Assembly: GCA_900617975.1 (NCBI GenBank)
Contig: UZAE01000295.1
Span: forward strand, 1 to 27,056
From: Rodentolepis nana
Taxonomy: Eukaryota > Platyhelminthes > Cestoda > Cyclophyllidea > Hymenolepididae
Length of the DNA stretch: 27,056 nucleotides
Direction of reading: 5' to 3'
Of the stretch, positions 13,194 to 25,857 are shown in pieces. The first letter of the stretch is position 1. Every line of letters begins with the position of its first letter. Below the pieces are notes generated by a model that saw only the letters and a program-made list of their open reading frames with translations, searched no databases and was not told the DNA's origin. A program made the translations under genes and the position numbers.

Positions 13194-14050
13194 ATATTAA
13201 ATGTGAATGAAAACATAAAATGGAATATCATTTCAAGGAAATAAATAATAAAAAATGATATTTCAATAGCGATTTTAAAAGAAAAGTATTAAGATGAAAC
13301 TCCTTCCTAAAATTTTCACCAGTATTGGTTTCAAGATTTTGCTGTTCATGCGTCATTAACTTCTAAGCTGAGTAGTACGGAAAAAACAAAATTCTACTTC
13401 TAAATCATATATTAGAAATAATACCAACATATTCGGTGATTAATAAGATGAGATTGCATAATCACAACTGAGGAAAATAGAAGAACTGGACTACATTGAC
13501 AAATTAAAATATCGCATTCATTTGGCAAAGTATTGATACTACAATTGATAGTGCTCATTACAATTGACGTAATTTCTAAGTTCCAAATTCAGGAAAGATA
13601 CAGGGATTTCATTTTTAATGGGAACAATATTCCTATATGTTTGAGCAGTTACCTCTGAGCATAGTCCCAATTTTACAGAACAAGTCGATTGGAATTTTTT
13701 CAACTGACGTTGATAAATAATTTTATTCCTGAAAAAACAATGTTAGTCGAATTATGAAATGTTACAAGATTGATATAGATGGTTAAAATTCATACATATA
13801 AATACTTCAACAGTATAATAAATTGATATAAAAATGCTTTTTAGAGTAAGAAATACGGTTTTAATTTGTTTATAATTAGTGGCAACGAACTAACATAAGA
13901 TCAGCAAAAATTATTCTTGCAAATATGACGATAATCAGAAAATACACGCAAATGATAAATTTGAATAATAATAATTTAATAGTTAAGGTGTGAACCATTA
14001 AACTGTAATAATATCTAGAGATTCAATATTATGTGAATCGTCAAAGTTGT
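13194..14050. other. Intergenic upstream of the BAF53-type gene, nothing recognised
   Basis: AT-rich, no supportable reading frame. No TATA box at a convincing distance from the next gene was identified. Confidence 0.45.
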
Positions 14051-14096
14051 TTATATCATTTTCAGAGCTGTTGCTCGAATTGAATTATCCATCAAC
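14051..14096 (+). promoter_or_regulatory. Acceptor-like site and short leader of the BAF53-type gene
   Basis: ttatatcattttcag ends at 14065, leaving a 31 nt leader before the ATG at 14097. It could be a 5' UTR intron acceptor or a spliced-leader trans-splice acceptor. Confidence 0.4.
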
Positions 14097-16284
14097 ATGA
14101 GTGGTTTGTTCATATTTTTCTATCAACAGCCTTTCCTATTTATTTTTAGATGAAGTGGGTGCTATCGTGTTGGACCTGGGGTCTCATACTTTGCGAGGGG
14201 GATTTGCTGGGGAAGATATTCCGAAGGTATTTCTTTAAATATTGAGATGCTAATAAATGTAGATTGATATGCCCAGCACCACCGGATATGTTTTTTCTAA
14301 AGACAATTCGTCTGTTACAAAACGCGTTATTGGAAATAATGTTTATGTGCCTTCTGAGGGAATGGAAATAAAGCCATTTGTCAAAGATGGTCTCAGTATG
14401 TCGTGTACCATATGTCTCATCATGGTTTAGTTGAAGATTGGGATGCATTTGAGGATGTTGTGAACTATATGATCAACTGCCTAATTCCCATTGAGAAATC
14501 TCAGCATCCTATTCTTACGTCTGAGCCCTCTTGGAATCCAAGGAACAAGCGCGAGAAATTGACCGAAATTCTCTTTGAAAAATTTGAAATTCCTGCCTTC
14601 TATTTGGCCAAAAGCGCTGCTCTCGCATGCTTTGCAAATAGTCGACATACTGGTTTGGTCTTGGATGTTGGTGCATCCTGCGCATCTGCTGTCCCGGTTT
14701 ACGACGGTCGAGTTTTACTCCAAGGTGTTGTTCGCACTCCATTTGCCGGTGATTTTATCGCTCAGCAATGTGCCAAGATGGTTAAGGAGGTGCTCAAAAC
14801 TGAGCCTGTTCCGTACTATAGGGTTGCATCCAAGGTTTGTATCCCGCTTTATTTTATGCTTCTTATTTCAAAATTCGATAAATTGTTTTCTTTGTTCGTT
14901 TTATTGGTTGATTTAATGATATAGGCAGGGATAACTCTTGCTTAATGCTTTTTATTGATTCGGGTTGAATGGAGGATTTCTTAGTTTTTCTTTGTAATGT
15001 TCCTGTTATTCGTTTTTATATAAAAGAAATTTGTATTCTTTCACCTTTACTACCTTTTCCAGTTTTTAAGCCCTGGGAGTAATTGTTCGGTTATGTTGCT
15101 CTCGGTTCTAGAAGCTTATCCGCCATGTTAGCTTCTACAATGAAGTTGTCCCTTCTACTAAATAATCTTTAGTAGCATTTTGCAGATAGTTTATATCCAG
15201 TGTTGCTTTCATTTGTTTTCGCTATTTACTTTCATATTTGTACGTTTGATTAATGACAATCCTTTTGCCTTTTAGGACCCAGTAAAAGACCGTGAAACTC
15301 CTCGCTGGATAGAAAAAAAGTTGCCACCTCTTACTGATTCCTACAAAGCATTTATGGAACAGGTTAGTACGGCGATAACTTAAAATTTTCTCAGTAAATT
15401 TCGGTAGGTAATAGGTGGCGTTCAAATATTATTTTGGATATTTTAAATATATTAGAACATATTTAGACCATTGTTTTCCATATCTGAAGTAAACATGTTT
15501 TCAGAACTTGATGGAAGATTTCGCGGCTACAGTGCTTCAAATATCGGATGAAAGATATGATCAAGGGTAAGTGATTTCGTCAAGGTTTCATTAATGCAAG
15601 TCGTATCAAAAATATACCATATTACCTAAAGTTTTGTTATTGTTGATTTTATTAAATTAACCCGAGCTTATCTTATTATTGTAGCCAAATGGAGACAATC
15701 CCAACGAGAACATATGAATTCCCCAATGGCTACAATGTAGAATTGGGTCATGAAAGATTCCAAATTCCAGAGGCTCTGTTCGATCCAAGTTCTGTTCCGG
15801 TAATCTAGAGTTTTCATTCGTGATTTTTTTAGCAAAGTAATGGAAGATCGGATTTGTCAATGAGCCATATTGTCTCGAGTAGTATTTCACTTTGTGATAT
15901 TGATATTAGAGCGGTACTTGATTGTAATAATATCATATTTTTAGAATCTTTATAATAATATTGTCGTGGTCGGCGGAACGAGTCTAATTGTTGGCTTCAC
16001 AGATCGACTCCAGAAAGATCTCGGTGCAAAGACTCCATCGGTATTTTTCTTATTTTGTGATAATCTATTCAATCTAGAGTATGCGATTGAAGGTAAATTT
16101 TCCCAGCTCTCTAACAGAAAGGAGGTTCTCGAGCTGGGTTGGTGGCTCTATTCTTGGTTCACTGGTAAGGCAGTTAATATTGTGTCCATAAATTCTTTTC
16201 TAGGGAACCTTCCAACAAATGTGGATATCAAGGCATGAATATGAAGAATTTGGAAAATCATTTATTGAAAAGAAATGCTCATAA
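14097..16284 (+). CDS. ACTL6A: Actin-related protein BAF53 / ACTL6 (Arp4 type)
   Basis: Eleven exons: 14097-14103, 14150-14226, 14263-14395, 14431-14834, 15276-15362, 15505-15566, 15685-15799, 15833-15913, 15945-16040, 16078-16164 and 16204-16284. All have GT-AG ends, all phases agree, and together they give 409 aa (human protein 429). It is the nuclear actin-related subunit of SWI/SNF (BAF), INO80 and NuA4/TIP60-type chromatin complexes. Diagnostic features are the start [20 protein letters not shown], then [28 protein letters not shown], the altered second phosphate loop [53 protein letters not shown] and [20 protein letters not shown], and the end FIEKKCS. Actin itself would have DSGDG and end KCF. 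Introns are 46, 36, 35, 441, 142, 118, 33, 31, 37 and 39 bp. The first exon holds only seven coding bases. No break was seen. Confidence 0.97.
14835..15275 (+). other. Intron 4 of the BAF53-type gene
   Basis: This is the only intron of the gene longer than 150 bp. It is bounded by aag|gtttgt and cttttag|gac. Nothing else was recognised in it. Confidence 0.8.
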
Positions 16285-17598
16285 TGGGATATTTGTTGTC
16301 CATATAGTCAATAATTTAATTTGTATGTGTTTGTTTAAATCGATCAAATATATGCCTTTCGACAATAGCGCGTTGTTTGTAATTACCACCACTCGCAGTT
16401 TGGTTTACGTGACTGGGCGCTTCTTTAGGGTAAAATTTCTAGATGGTTATAGATTTTCTATGCTTTAAGTTAGTACTATTAAATTTCATAATTGGCTTTT
16501 TATTTTAAGAACACATACTCATTTATTTATTGTTCAGTCAAATTCCTGTGATTTCGCATATATACATTCATATTTACGTAAATGGAATATTCTTCTCTGT
16601 ACTATATGTCATATTATTTTTTACCGATATCTGTTTTATTTATTTTCGTGTCCATCTCTCATATGTGAGATATGTCTTTTTTATGCGAATTAGCAAACCA
16701 TTGGCTAATTATCAGACACCTATTTCATTTAGATTTTTCTATTGTATTACATGTAATCTTAAACCATTGCGATTTCCCCATTTTTACATTCTATTTAATC
16801 TGGTTACATGATTTCTAAATCCTATTGTATTTCTGTATTTTATTAAAATATTTTAACCCTCCTCTAAGGTTAATTTATTTGGAGTCACCTTTTCGTGTTT
16901 TCTTTGTTTTGAGCTATTAATGAAATTTAATTTCTCCTCAAATATCTGACGAAATGTAATCACGATAACATAATCAGAGTATTTTACTCACAATAGAAGG
17001 CCTTGATTATCTGAGGGAATAAAATTAATACTTACGGTTTCTTCTATATGTTCAGTTCCCACGTTACTTGATTGTTCTTTTTAAAATTGTGTTTCTAATC
17101 ACATAATTCCCTTTAGCACTGAATTTCAGCGTATTGTTTACAGCTCAAGTAAGTTAAACCAACAGATTTTTTGGTTTGAAATGGGATATTTTATCTATGT
17201 ATTTTCTTTCTCAGAAATTCTAAAAATTGTGTGTGCTTGCATTTTTTAAACCGCACTCTATTTTGATTGTCTTTATCTTCATATCCTTCTTAATCAATGG
17301 TTTTCTGAGCGAATTTTATCGCAAATAGTTCTAAACAGTTAGCTTATTTGTGTAATTTGTTTCAAAATGAGGTTTCATTTTACGTGTTCTGTGTATTTGA
17401 TCACAATTCACTTTCTACTTTTTGTATATGCAGCCTTACAATGGCCTGTGCAACAATCATTTTTAATTTAGACATAGTTATGTTATTTCTCGTTGCTGAA
17501 GTACTATTTAAGTTTTTGCAAATTTTAGAAAATCTGTTCGAGTGGATATCAGGTTTATCGTACAGTCTGTTTGCATGCTATAGAGATTGAAACAGAAA
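16285..17598 (+). other. Intergenic between BAF53 and PMCA genes
   Basis: T-rich sequence holding the BAF53 3' UTR and the PMCA 5' region. No AATAAA was identified close to the BAF53 stop; ATTAAA variants occur near 16487 and 16840. Just upstream of the PMCA ATG, an acceptor-like ctatag ends at 17583 (15 nt leader) and another, tatatgcag, ends at 17433. Between them an open frame, 17441-17590 (49 codons, hydrophobic), ends eight bases before the PMCA start. It may be an upstream ORF or chance. Confidence 0.4.
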
Positions 17599-20500
17599 AT
17601 GGCTAAGAAAAAGAATGCTGAAAACACTACTGCGGTGGCAAAGCCCTCTTCATTTGAGGTCACTGTAGCAGATCTGCAAAAATTGATGGAAAGTCGTGGT
17701 GCTTGCAGTGTAAAATACCTCAATGAACGCTATGGTGGTATCCAAGGCCTTTGCACCAAACTCAAAACTTCTACTCATGATGGTATGCCACCTCTTTTGA
17801 GTTTTTGTTATTTTATTAACAATTTCTTAGATTAACTTGGCTGAGACTGCTCTTGTTGCTATTAATATTAAATTCCAGACTCTGCTTTTGTCTGAATTAC
17901 CACCAGGATAGTCAAAATGAATCGGTTTTTTGTATAATTCCTATTTCCATTGAAAGAAGGTAATGGGAAGGCATCCTGAACAATTTTTCCATTTGGAAGC
18001 CTCCCATTCTGTTCATTTGAATAGGCAATCAATTTCGGTCATTATCGGTCTCATTATCTCCGACTTAAGAAATGAGCACATTTAATAAAGCCTCTTGTAG
18101 ATCAGTCTAACTTGTTCGAGTGGTTATTATGATCCCTTGAACGTAAACTGATTCATTTTCAACTTGTGAAATAATATGAGTTAGATAAACTCTGTTTGCA
18201 GTCATACATAATTTGTCTATTTTTATTCTTAACATGAAATTATAACTAACACTTTTGGACATAAATCGTAAATGTTTTTGAATGGAGAGGGTCTTATAGC
18301 AAAATGAAATTTTTGTAGAGTTATAAGAATCTATTTATTTAGACATTCAGCCAATAAATAAGGCATAACACGTGATTCTTGTAGATTGACTGAGTGAAAT
18401 AAAAGTTATTTCCCTTCGTTTTGTCTGCACTGATAAAAGTGCTTGGAATACTGACTTGACTTTGAAAAGCTAACACATCCCAAAATGATTTTATTTTTTC
18501 CCTTTAGGTTTGGCCGGTTCCGATTTCCAGGAGAGAAAAGAGGTCTTCGGAACCAACGTGATTCCCCCCAAACCGCCTAAACGTTTCTGTACATTGGTAT
18601 GGGAAGCAATGCAAGATGTTACCCTCATCATCCTTATTGTCGCGGCCTTTGTATCTCTTGGTCTGTCGCTTTACACCAAATGTAAGTTTCGTATAGTTTA
18701 TCAGGCTAAACAAGAAATTGAAGGTCTGCTAAGGTTAAGGTGGTAGGATGATAATGTAATCACCATTAGCACCGGTACTTCTTTTTTGGTAGTTCTCATG
18801 CTAAGATTAAAATCGCTTGCTTTTCGTTAATCATCAGTAGTTTCGGCTAGAGAGCCTAATTGCGTGTGAGTAGCATTCGGTGTTTTGTACCAGTTAATTA
18901 TCCCTTTAGTTCAACACGTTAAAACGCGTCTATATTGGATGTCTTCAATTCTAGCCTACTTTGCAATCTTTTTTTCGCTTTAAGGGATATAGCCCAACCG
19001 TAGACAAGGAAGCATAATTAGATTTACGCTTTCTTCCCGAAGTATATGCAAGCGCTAATTTTGGACGTAAGAAAATTCCCTTTCTCTTCTATTTATGGGT
19101 CTTGCTATGTACCTTTCTTTCTCCCACATTCTTACGCACGTTCATTTAAAAGAGCAAAAAATTTATTCTAAAAAGCCTATATTCGCTCCTATCTCAATTA
19201 ATTATCTTCAATTCAAAGAAGGGTTAGTGTAGGCTATGCATGAGTAACTTCTACTATTTTTAGCTCTTTATCGTTAACGCGCGCAGAACTGCTGATGAAA
19301 ATAAAGCACCCACGTGTGTTTTGTGGTAAGAGGTGGTTAGTCAAGCGATGTATTCATATGCTGGGGATATACAGACTCATGCACCATTTTGCCAAGAACA
19401 GAAGCAGTGGATCTCTTTAAAGTATGTACACATATAACGCATGCGTGCCATGTCGCATCGTGAGTTTTGCATTAACTCTCCCAGTAGCCTTTGCGTGATG
19501 CATATGGTGGCAGCGACTGTTGTGACCGATGCTATCTCACTTTAGAAAGATGATCTGATCCAAGTGCATACAGGAGAGAGGGTGGTAGGCTTACCTCCCC
19601 CCAACTCTTACCTTTACTCCCCCTCGTCATGGCGTTTATTGATAAAAGTAGGGGTAAAATTAGTGTCTCTTCAACGTGATCTCATTAATTCATTTGGGAT
19701 GAATGATAAGATTGAATATAATAGTACAGCGACCAACATGAACATCTTTAGAGTTAGACATCGTGGGTTTGATTTTGATAGCCAGGTCCACATTTCCCGT
19801 TAACTGTATAACAAACCATTCTGAGAGTGGTAGCGTCCATTTTATCATCTTTCCTCTTTATTGCACCTTACTCTTGCTTCTGAAGAAAAAATATAGGCAA
19901 ATACTCGTTCGTTTAAGTCTTGAATGGTAAGTCGGGTTAGAAGTTACGGGTTTGGTGTTCTATTGATTGTATTTATTCAAAGATAATAATAATATTTGTT
20001 TGACTTATCTACTATTTGAAAGACCCTTAATGAGAAGATTCGAAGATGTGCAATATAATTCAACTTTCTACAGACCTTTGTTGCTGTCCAATCTAGAACC
20101 GATACTAATTGCTGAGGAAGAAATTTTAAATTCTCTTTTTTATCGCTTGTTATTTGGTTGTTAAATATCCTAATTGTAGAGGTTTATCTCTCTTTTTCTC
20201 GTGGTAAAATACATTTAATTAAGTGGAGACCCCAAAAGATTGTGTGAGTTCGTGTTCAAAATATTGATTGATTGAAAGCGTGTTGAGAACTTGGCCATCC
20301 CCTTTTGTGTTGTCCCTTCTTATATTGACTTAGTCTTGGTTAAATTTTCTTGTTTTTAACCACTCCAATCTTGGTCGTTTTCATTAACTCGACGCAGTGT
20401 TGAGGTTGGGTTTGAACATATGCTGTATCGTAAACAAGTCGCGTTTTACGTCGTCTAACTGCGCTATGAGATTAGGTAAGCTATTTGTCGATACCCCCCC

Positions 20501-23500
20501 CCCCCCCCCCTCCTCTATTGCCCTCCATTCGTTCAACATTGTCTGGGTGCATTTAGTCGACTAATGGAAGTTTGAGAACGATCATTGGCGGTGGCTGATA
20601 GTCTTTTCTTAAATTTCTTGATCTCTAGTGGACTTCATTTACTTTTTAGTTTACAAGGTAAAACTGATTCGTAATATGGATCAATATCTCAACTAGCTGC
20701 CTATATCCAAGAAGATACTTTTTTTATGAAATGGAATATGAGAACACACGCATCGCCATGAGATGCTATTTGGCATTCGCCCTTTCCTTCATACTTTCGA
20801 ATTACTCGGACTTCTGTGACCTTGATCTTTTGTTTGTAAGGCAGTATTGCAATGCTTTTATGATTCACATCCACGCGTACACTTGCTCAAGTAGTTTACA
20901 AACGCCATCATATATGTACATTTAGTTCTTGGATGTGAACTAACTGCCCTTGGAATTTAAAACAAGAGTTGTTTTTCAATTACTATGCCTTCATTTCATT
21001 TTGTTTCAGAGCAAAATTCGATGGTAAATACTGCAACGGATTTAGTTGATGAGAGGATGCAAGTAGAGACATCTTTCAGTCTTGCCACCTACATGAGATA
21101 CTATGATTTATCATTGAATGAAAGCTTGTTGCACACTTCCTTTCCGAGCTAGCAGTTTTCTTTACTAATGCACGTGTAGGAGTATGCGATTTTGTCATGG
21201 AGGCAGCGACATTCAATTATTAATCTTTCTATATTTTACATTCTAAAGAAGAACAGACATCTCCTTCTCTCTCTCCCTCTCTGTCCTCTTCTGTAACAAC
21301 AGCAGTTGTTAATTTTTATCACAAGCCTCGACATTTTTCCAATGCGTATGCTGATTCAAGGCCTGAATTTAAAAGCAATTGTGTTCGTTTCACCTCTATA
21401 CAGATTCAGAATACCTCAGATGGAGCACGTCTTGACTAGATCAGATTTCAGTACAAGAGCCAAGTTATAAGTCTATTGCAAATGTAATAGTGGAGAATTC
21501 CCCAAGACCTCAGCGATTTCAAAATCCTTGTATTTGGAAATTACGGAGTACAAGTTAGATATAAGTCTGATAGAATCCCATGGTTTGCATTTGGCATGAT
21601 TCTTCTGGTATTGAAAGTCTGAAATGTTAGTACGGTATCAGGATCACTTATTAAATATACGTGCATGAGAAAGAAGTCATGTATACCTTCTATTTATGCT
21701 CTAATTCATCTACTCATCTCAAATTACCCTTCCCTACTTTTTTATTTGTGTGAGAATAACGCAATGCATGATATCCTCTATGGAGGGCACTGGCTTAGTA
21801 TTGAGGTCACTACCGAACATGCTGTATGCTACCAAACGCAACAATGGGATCGTTTTTGCTCTCTTTTTCATTCTCTGATTTTGTATGCGAGATGAGGTGG
21901 TGTTTGGGCTGTTGAGGTCAAGCTCTAAAATGATTGTGTAGGGTACCAACTTGTTCCTTAATCTCAGATTCTAACAAAATAAATAATTTACGTATGTTTA
22001 GCTTAGCGCTCAGAAGCGTTCTACCGCATTTCATCATATTGAAAAAAGTTAATGTAGTAGCAGGCGACTTCCTCTACTTTGATTTTAAGCGCTGGGTTGA
22101 GCTACGAAATATTCGATTTTCGTTATTTTTCAAATACCAGTATTTTCAGTTCCTTCTCATTGCCTGAAATAACAGGTTTCGACTTTAGAGTTAGTCTTGC
22201 AATGAAATCGAAGTGTGCACCATTGGCGAAGTTTGGGACTATGGGTTGGATGCTCACCGACGCAAATTCCAGTTTTTTTATTTCTTATGGAATCTGAATG
22301 ATGAAGGGTGTAAGCTATCCTTCAATGTTCATTATTCCATAGTATATTTCAATAATAATGCACATCGTCTATATTTGGTTCCATTGTAGTGGATCATTTC
22401 CTATTTACTCGCGTCCTCCGAACTGACCAGAGCAACTACGCTCAGATGAGTTAAAACTCGAGGAGTTAATTGATTTCGTGGAATTTGTACTTTTCCTGTG
22501 TTAGCTCAGCTGGTACACATTTGACACAAGCAATTCCCTTTGAAGAGTACTTTCTTTTATCCTCTTTTTAATACGGTGTGAGATGTGTACTCAATATTAT
22601 GGATATTCTAAACACTCGGTTTCCTCAAACTCTAAGTCTTGAGCTCTAGCGAGTGTTGTCGCAACTTTTATTGGTAATGGGTAATCAAATCACAGAATAC
22701 TTGAGTTAGGGTAAGCATCCTCTATTGATACTCATTGGCGCCACACGAACATAGGTGCACTTGACCAACATTCCAAGGATAAAAGAGCTAAAATGTGCTA
22801 TACTACTACCTTCTTGTTGATCCTTTTTAATTCCTTTCGCTTTGTATTTGCCGATGTGCATCGAACCGGAACTTGAGCTACGAGCTTATTATTAGAGAAC
22901 AATTGATCTTGGGGCATTGTATAGGCTTCAATTTCCCAAAAATCGTTAAAATCAGTTTGTTGAGACCTAAGCCTTTCTTGCTAAAATAAATGTAATGCAA
23001 AATGGACTACCGTTTTACTTAGTTAAATTTTGTTAAATCTTTCCTTCACTCTCTACCTCTCCATTTGCTCGCGCTGTCTACATGAGTATTTAAACCAATA
23101 CAAACTTTTTAGCACAATAGTGTTAAAATGGAAATTCGTTAGCATTATTTTTTTGTGTGTCTAATTCAAATAACATGGGAGCATATATTTGGGTGCTACT
23201 AGGGCTAAAATGTCAACCGCAGAGAAATTGTTTAGAGCGTACATTTTGAAGCGAAAGGAGCAAAAAACGGGATGACCTATTTTGTGCTGCAAAGTACGGT
23301 TTCCAATGCTAGTACTACTACGACCATAAATGAATCCAGGTCATATTCCGGTCGTTCACTGTCCCCTCCTCCTTTGGTGTTTGTGATTTCAACACGGGTG
23401 GGACTGGGGAGAGGGAGAAGGAGAGAAAATTTAATTCCCCCTCCCTCTTTGCCCGCATATTTTACGTCTTCCCCTCGCCTTGTATGCATGTTTCGGGCTG

Positions 23501-25857
23501 CTTTAATCCATCTTTAAACCGATCAGGAATGGCATTAGGATTACTGGTCTAGCGCCAGTCTTTAGGTAACGACAGTTTGCTCACAGTGTGTCTCATGTTG
23601 TCGACTATAATGTCATCACCTACGTCAGTACCATCATCTCGAGCATCTGTGCGTGTATGCAAATCTAGGCGTCCATCCGTTTGTTAGTTCGTTCTTCAGG
23701 CAGTAGTGGCAGCGCCAGTCTTCCAGGCATATGAAGGAGGGCGGGGGTGGAGGATGGGGGGGGGGGGGGAGGATTAGGCTCTCCTGGGGCGGCTGGAGAG
23801 CTGACGTACCGACTGCCTCCTCGTGATATCGCGTGCCTTTCATTCTCTTGCCTCCCTCTCTCTGTCCTGCTCATGTTGTCGCTGCGGCCATGGGCTTCTC
23901 GATTTTTTAAATAATCATGCACAATAAAATCTCAGTAATATAACTAGTTAAACCATGCCTGCTTCTATTGTTTGATTTCTAGTTATCCCTCAGAATCCCA
24001 AATTTTGTATTTAGGCCTCTATTGGGTATGTGTGTGCGTTCCAAAAAGAAAATTCGTTTGACTGTTAAACAGAGGATGCAATTACTTGAGGAAGTATAAT
24101 CTTATATGTCATTTGGCAGGCGTCAAAATCAGGCATGCAAAACTACTAATCGATATTTAAGTGCAAGTTTTTCAAACTTCACGAAAACATTAGATTCAAT
24201 GTTTGCAATATTGATTGGCTAGGTTTTCGCTCAGAAATAAGGTAAAGTGTACAAATTGTTTCTAGTATTAATCGAGAATAAATCTCAGTGAGGGGGTATA
24301 CATTTGTATCGATGAGTTACTTTTAATCAATTCCCTTATCTATTCGCGTTGTTGGATAAGTTGTAGGTAAATCATATGAATATGCCGATTTCAGTTTCTT
24401 CTAATATTTAATGAAGCAGCTGAAATCTATACAATTTGTTCTTTATTGCTTAACCGAATCAGGGATAAGAAGATTTTGTTAATGGGACTCTTACTATATT
24501 TGATTTGGTCTTATAATTTTTAGTTATTAATCAAATTACCGGTTCATATTCCAATAAACCACGTTTATCATTAGTCTATGGGATCACTAAACGATAGTTA
24601 ACATCTATTGTTCGTTTTATCTTTTGTTTTTTTAATACATTATCAGTAAAGAATGATGACACTATCTCGGGTTTTAGCTTATTCTTGCACTCTTACACCC
24701 AAACAGAAGGAGTAGATGATATCGTCAAATACTTGATTCACTTACTTGTATTCAGATCTCTTCAGTTATTATAACTATTGACTGCATTATATTCTATTAC
24801 TCTCTTTTTATTCTTGCATTCCTAACACTGCGGTAGACAGATCATCACATTTTGACGCCTTTCAAGGCCAAAGAAATTAAGAAGAGGGTGTTGGGTGGGT
24901 GGGGGGGGGGGGGGGGGGGGGAGAAGTAGCAGGGGCTGGAAATATTTTGTTTATTCTTCAAGCATTTTGCTATTTTTTCGTCTGTTGCACCTAAGTACGC
25001 ACCATCGGGCATTAAGCTATGTTTAAGCACCACCCCCCTCCCACTTTCCTAGGCAATGAGGGGTTGTTCATGCACTAATAATGCGTACCGATTTGTGCTC
25101 TTCTACTACCCGCTACTGTGATTTTTTATCATTAATGGACTGAATATGCTGCTCCTATACTTCCTGTTGCGCATAATTTCTGCCATGTGCATAAGTAAAC
25201 TGGTTATGCTAATGTCATCCGCTGCTCATCAACTGAAATGAGATTTAGGTGATTCATTTTTTGGCCTTTCTCGCTCTCCTCCATGAGGCCCAGAAATGGG
25301 TGAAGAATAAAGAAAATGAAAAGTTATGCGCTTCAGTTGCTACTCTCTGCTTGCTGGCCTGCCTACTGTCTGGCTACCCACCACCACCACTTCATATAGG
25401 CAATATAAGCTCCATTTAGTGAATAATTACTTCAACTTTGGTTGCTTGATTTGCTCCGCAATGCGCGAGCACAGAAGCAAGTGCGAGGTCCTTTACTCCC
25501 TCTTCTGAGGTGGAGTTTACTGTGTATAAGGTTTTCGGTTGGCTTTTCCTCTTCTTCTGTGTGTCTCAAGCAATCACATTTGCACGTCAATTGCTTTTTT
25601 CCTTACAGACGTTGACGCAACAAGCAATGACGAAACTGAAGGAGAAGCCGGTTGGATTGAAGGTGTCGCCATCTTAGTCGCTGTGGTTGTTGTGGTGCTT
25701 GTCATAGCATTTAATGACTGGTCTAAGGAGCGACAATTCCGCGGTCTGCAAAATAAGATTGAATCAGATCACAAGTTTGCTGTTATTCGGCAGGGCCAGC
25801 TGGTACAACTCCCTATTTCTGACATTCTTGTAGGTGATGTCTGTCAAATCAAATACG
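17599..25857 (+). CDS. ATP2B: Plasma-membrane calcium-transporting ATPase (PMCA), N-terminal exons; gene continues past the window
   Basis: Three coding exons are present: 17599-17782, 18508-18681 and 25609-25857 (introns 725 and 6,927 bp, all junctions phase 1), giving 202 residues plus one base. PMCA pumps are usually about 1,100-1,250 aa, so most of the gene lies beyond 27056. The protein is a P-type ATPase that exports calcium across the plasma membrane and is stimulated by calmodulin. Visible features are the N-terminal helix [14 protein letters not shown], then [49 protein letters not shown] (membrane helix 1), the acidic outer loop [23 protein letters not shown] (helix 2), [19 protein letters not shown], and the start of the actuator domain ending [10 protein letters not shown]. 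The phosphorylation and ATP sites are outside the window. Start chosen at the first in-frame ATG after a stop-bearing leader. The calmodulin-binding end cannot be assessed. Confidence 0.95.
17783..18507 (+). other. PMCA intron 1
   Basis: Bounded by gatg|gtatgc and cctttag|gt. AT-rich, with no other feature recognised. Confidence 0.85.
20494..20510. repeat. Homopolymer C17
   Basis: Seventeen consecutive C in PMCA intron 2, followed by tcctc. The length may be inexact because such tracts are error-prone in sequencing. Confidence 0.9.
23756..23769. repeat. Homopolymer G14 within a G-rich stretch
   Basis: Fourteen G preceded by gcgggggtggaggat, so several G runs of three or more lie within 40 bp. 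Confidence 0.9.
24901..24921. repeat. Homopolymer G21 within a G-rich stretch
   Basis: Twenty-one G, preceded by agagggtgttgggtgggt. This is the longest homopolymer in the window and it sits in the transcribed strand sense of PMCA intron 2. Confidence 0.9.

Larger units (their letters stand above)
18682..25608 (+). other. PMCA intron 2 (6.9 kb)
   Basis: Bounded by caaat|gtaagt and cttacag|ac; joining the flanks makes a Tyr codon and continuous PMCA sequence. Inside are a C17 tract (20494-20510), a G14 tract (23756-23769), a G21 tract (24901-24921) and a CT-rich stretch near 21266. No exon with good splice sites and frame, and no nested gene, could be supported. Its size could hide an alternative promoter, which the sequence alone does not show. 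Confidence 0.8.

Noticed and set aside
14396..14430. Reading straight through the 35 bp intron of the BAF53-type gene
   Set aside because: The frame of the preceding exon meets a stop in this stretch, and splicing restores the family sequence DGLIEDWD.
21011..21024. A 14-base microexon in PMCA intron 2 (tttgtttcag ... gatg|gtaaat)
   Set aside because: Including it would create TAG with the last base of the preceding exon, while direct joining of 18681 to 25609 gives continuous PMCA sequence.
23277..23922. Pro-rich minus-strand open frames in PMCA intron 2
   Set aside because: The Pro and Arg runs come from G-rich tracts read in reverse; there is no splice context and no recognisable domain.
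24845..25033. Minus-strand open frame around the G21 tract
   Set aside because: The frame consists largely of Pro codons from the homopolymer, and there is no other sign of coding.
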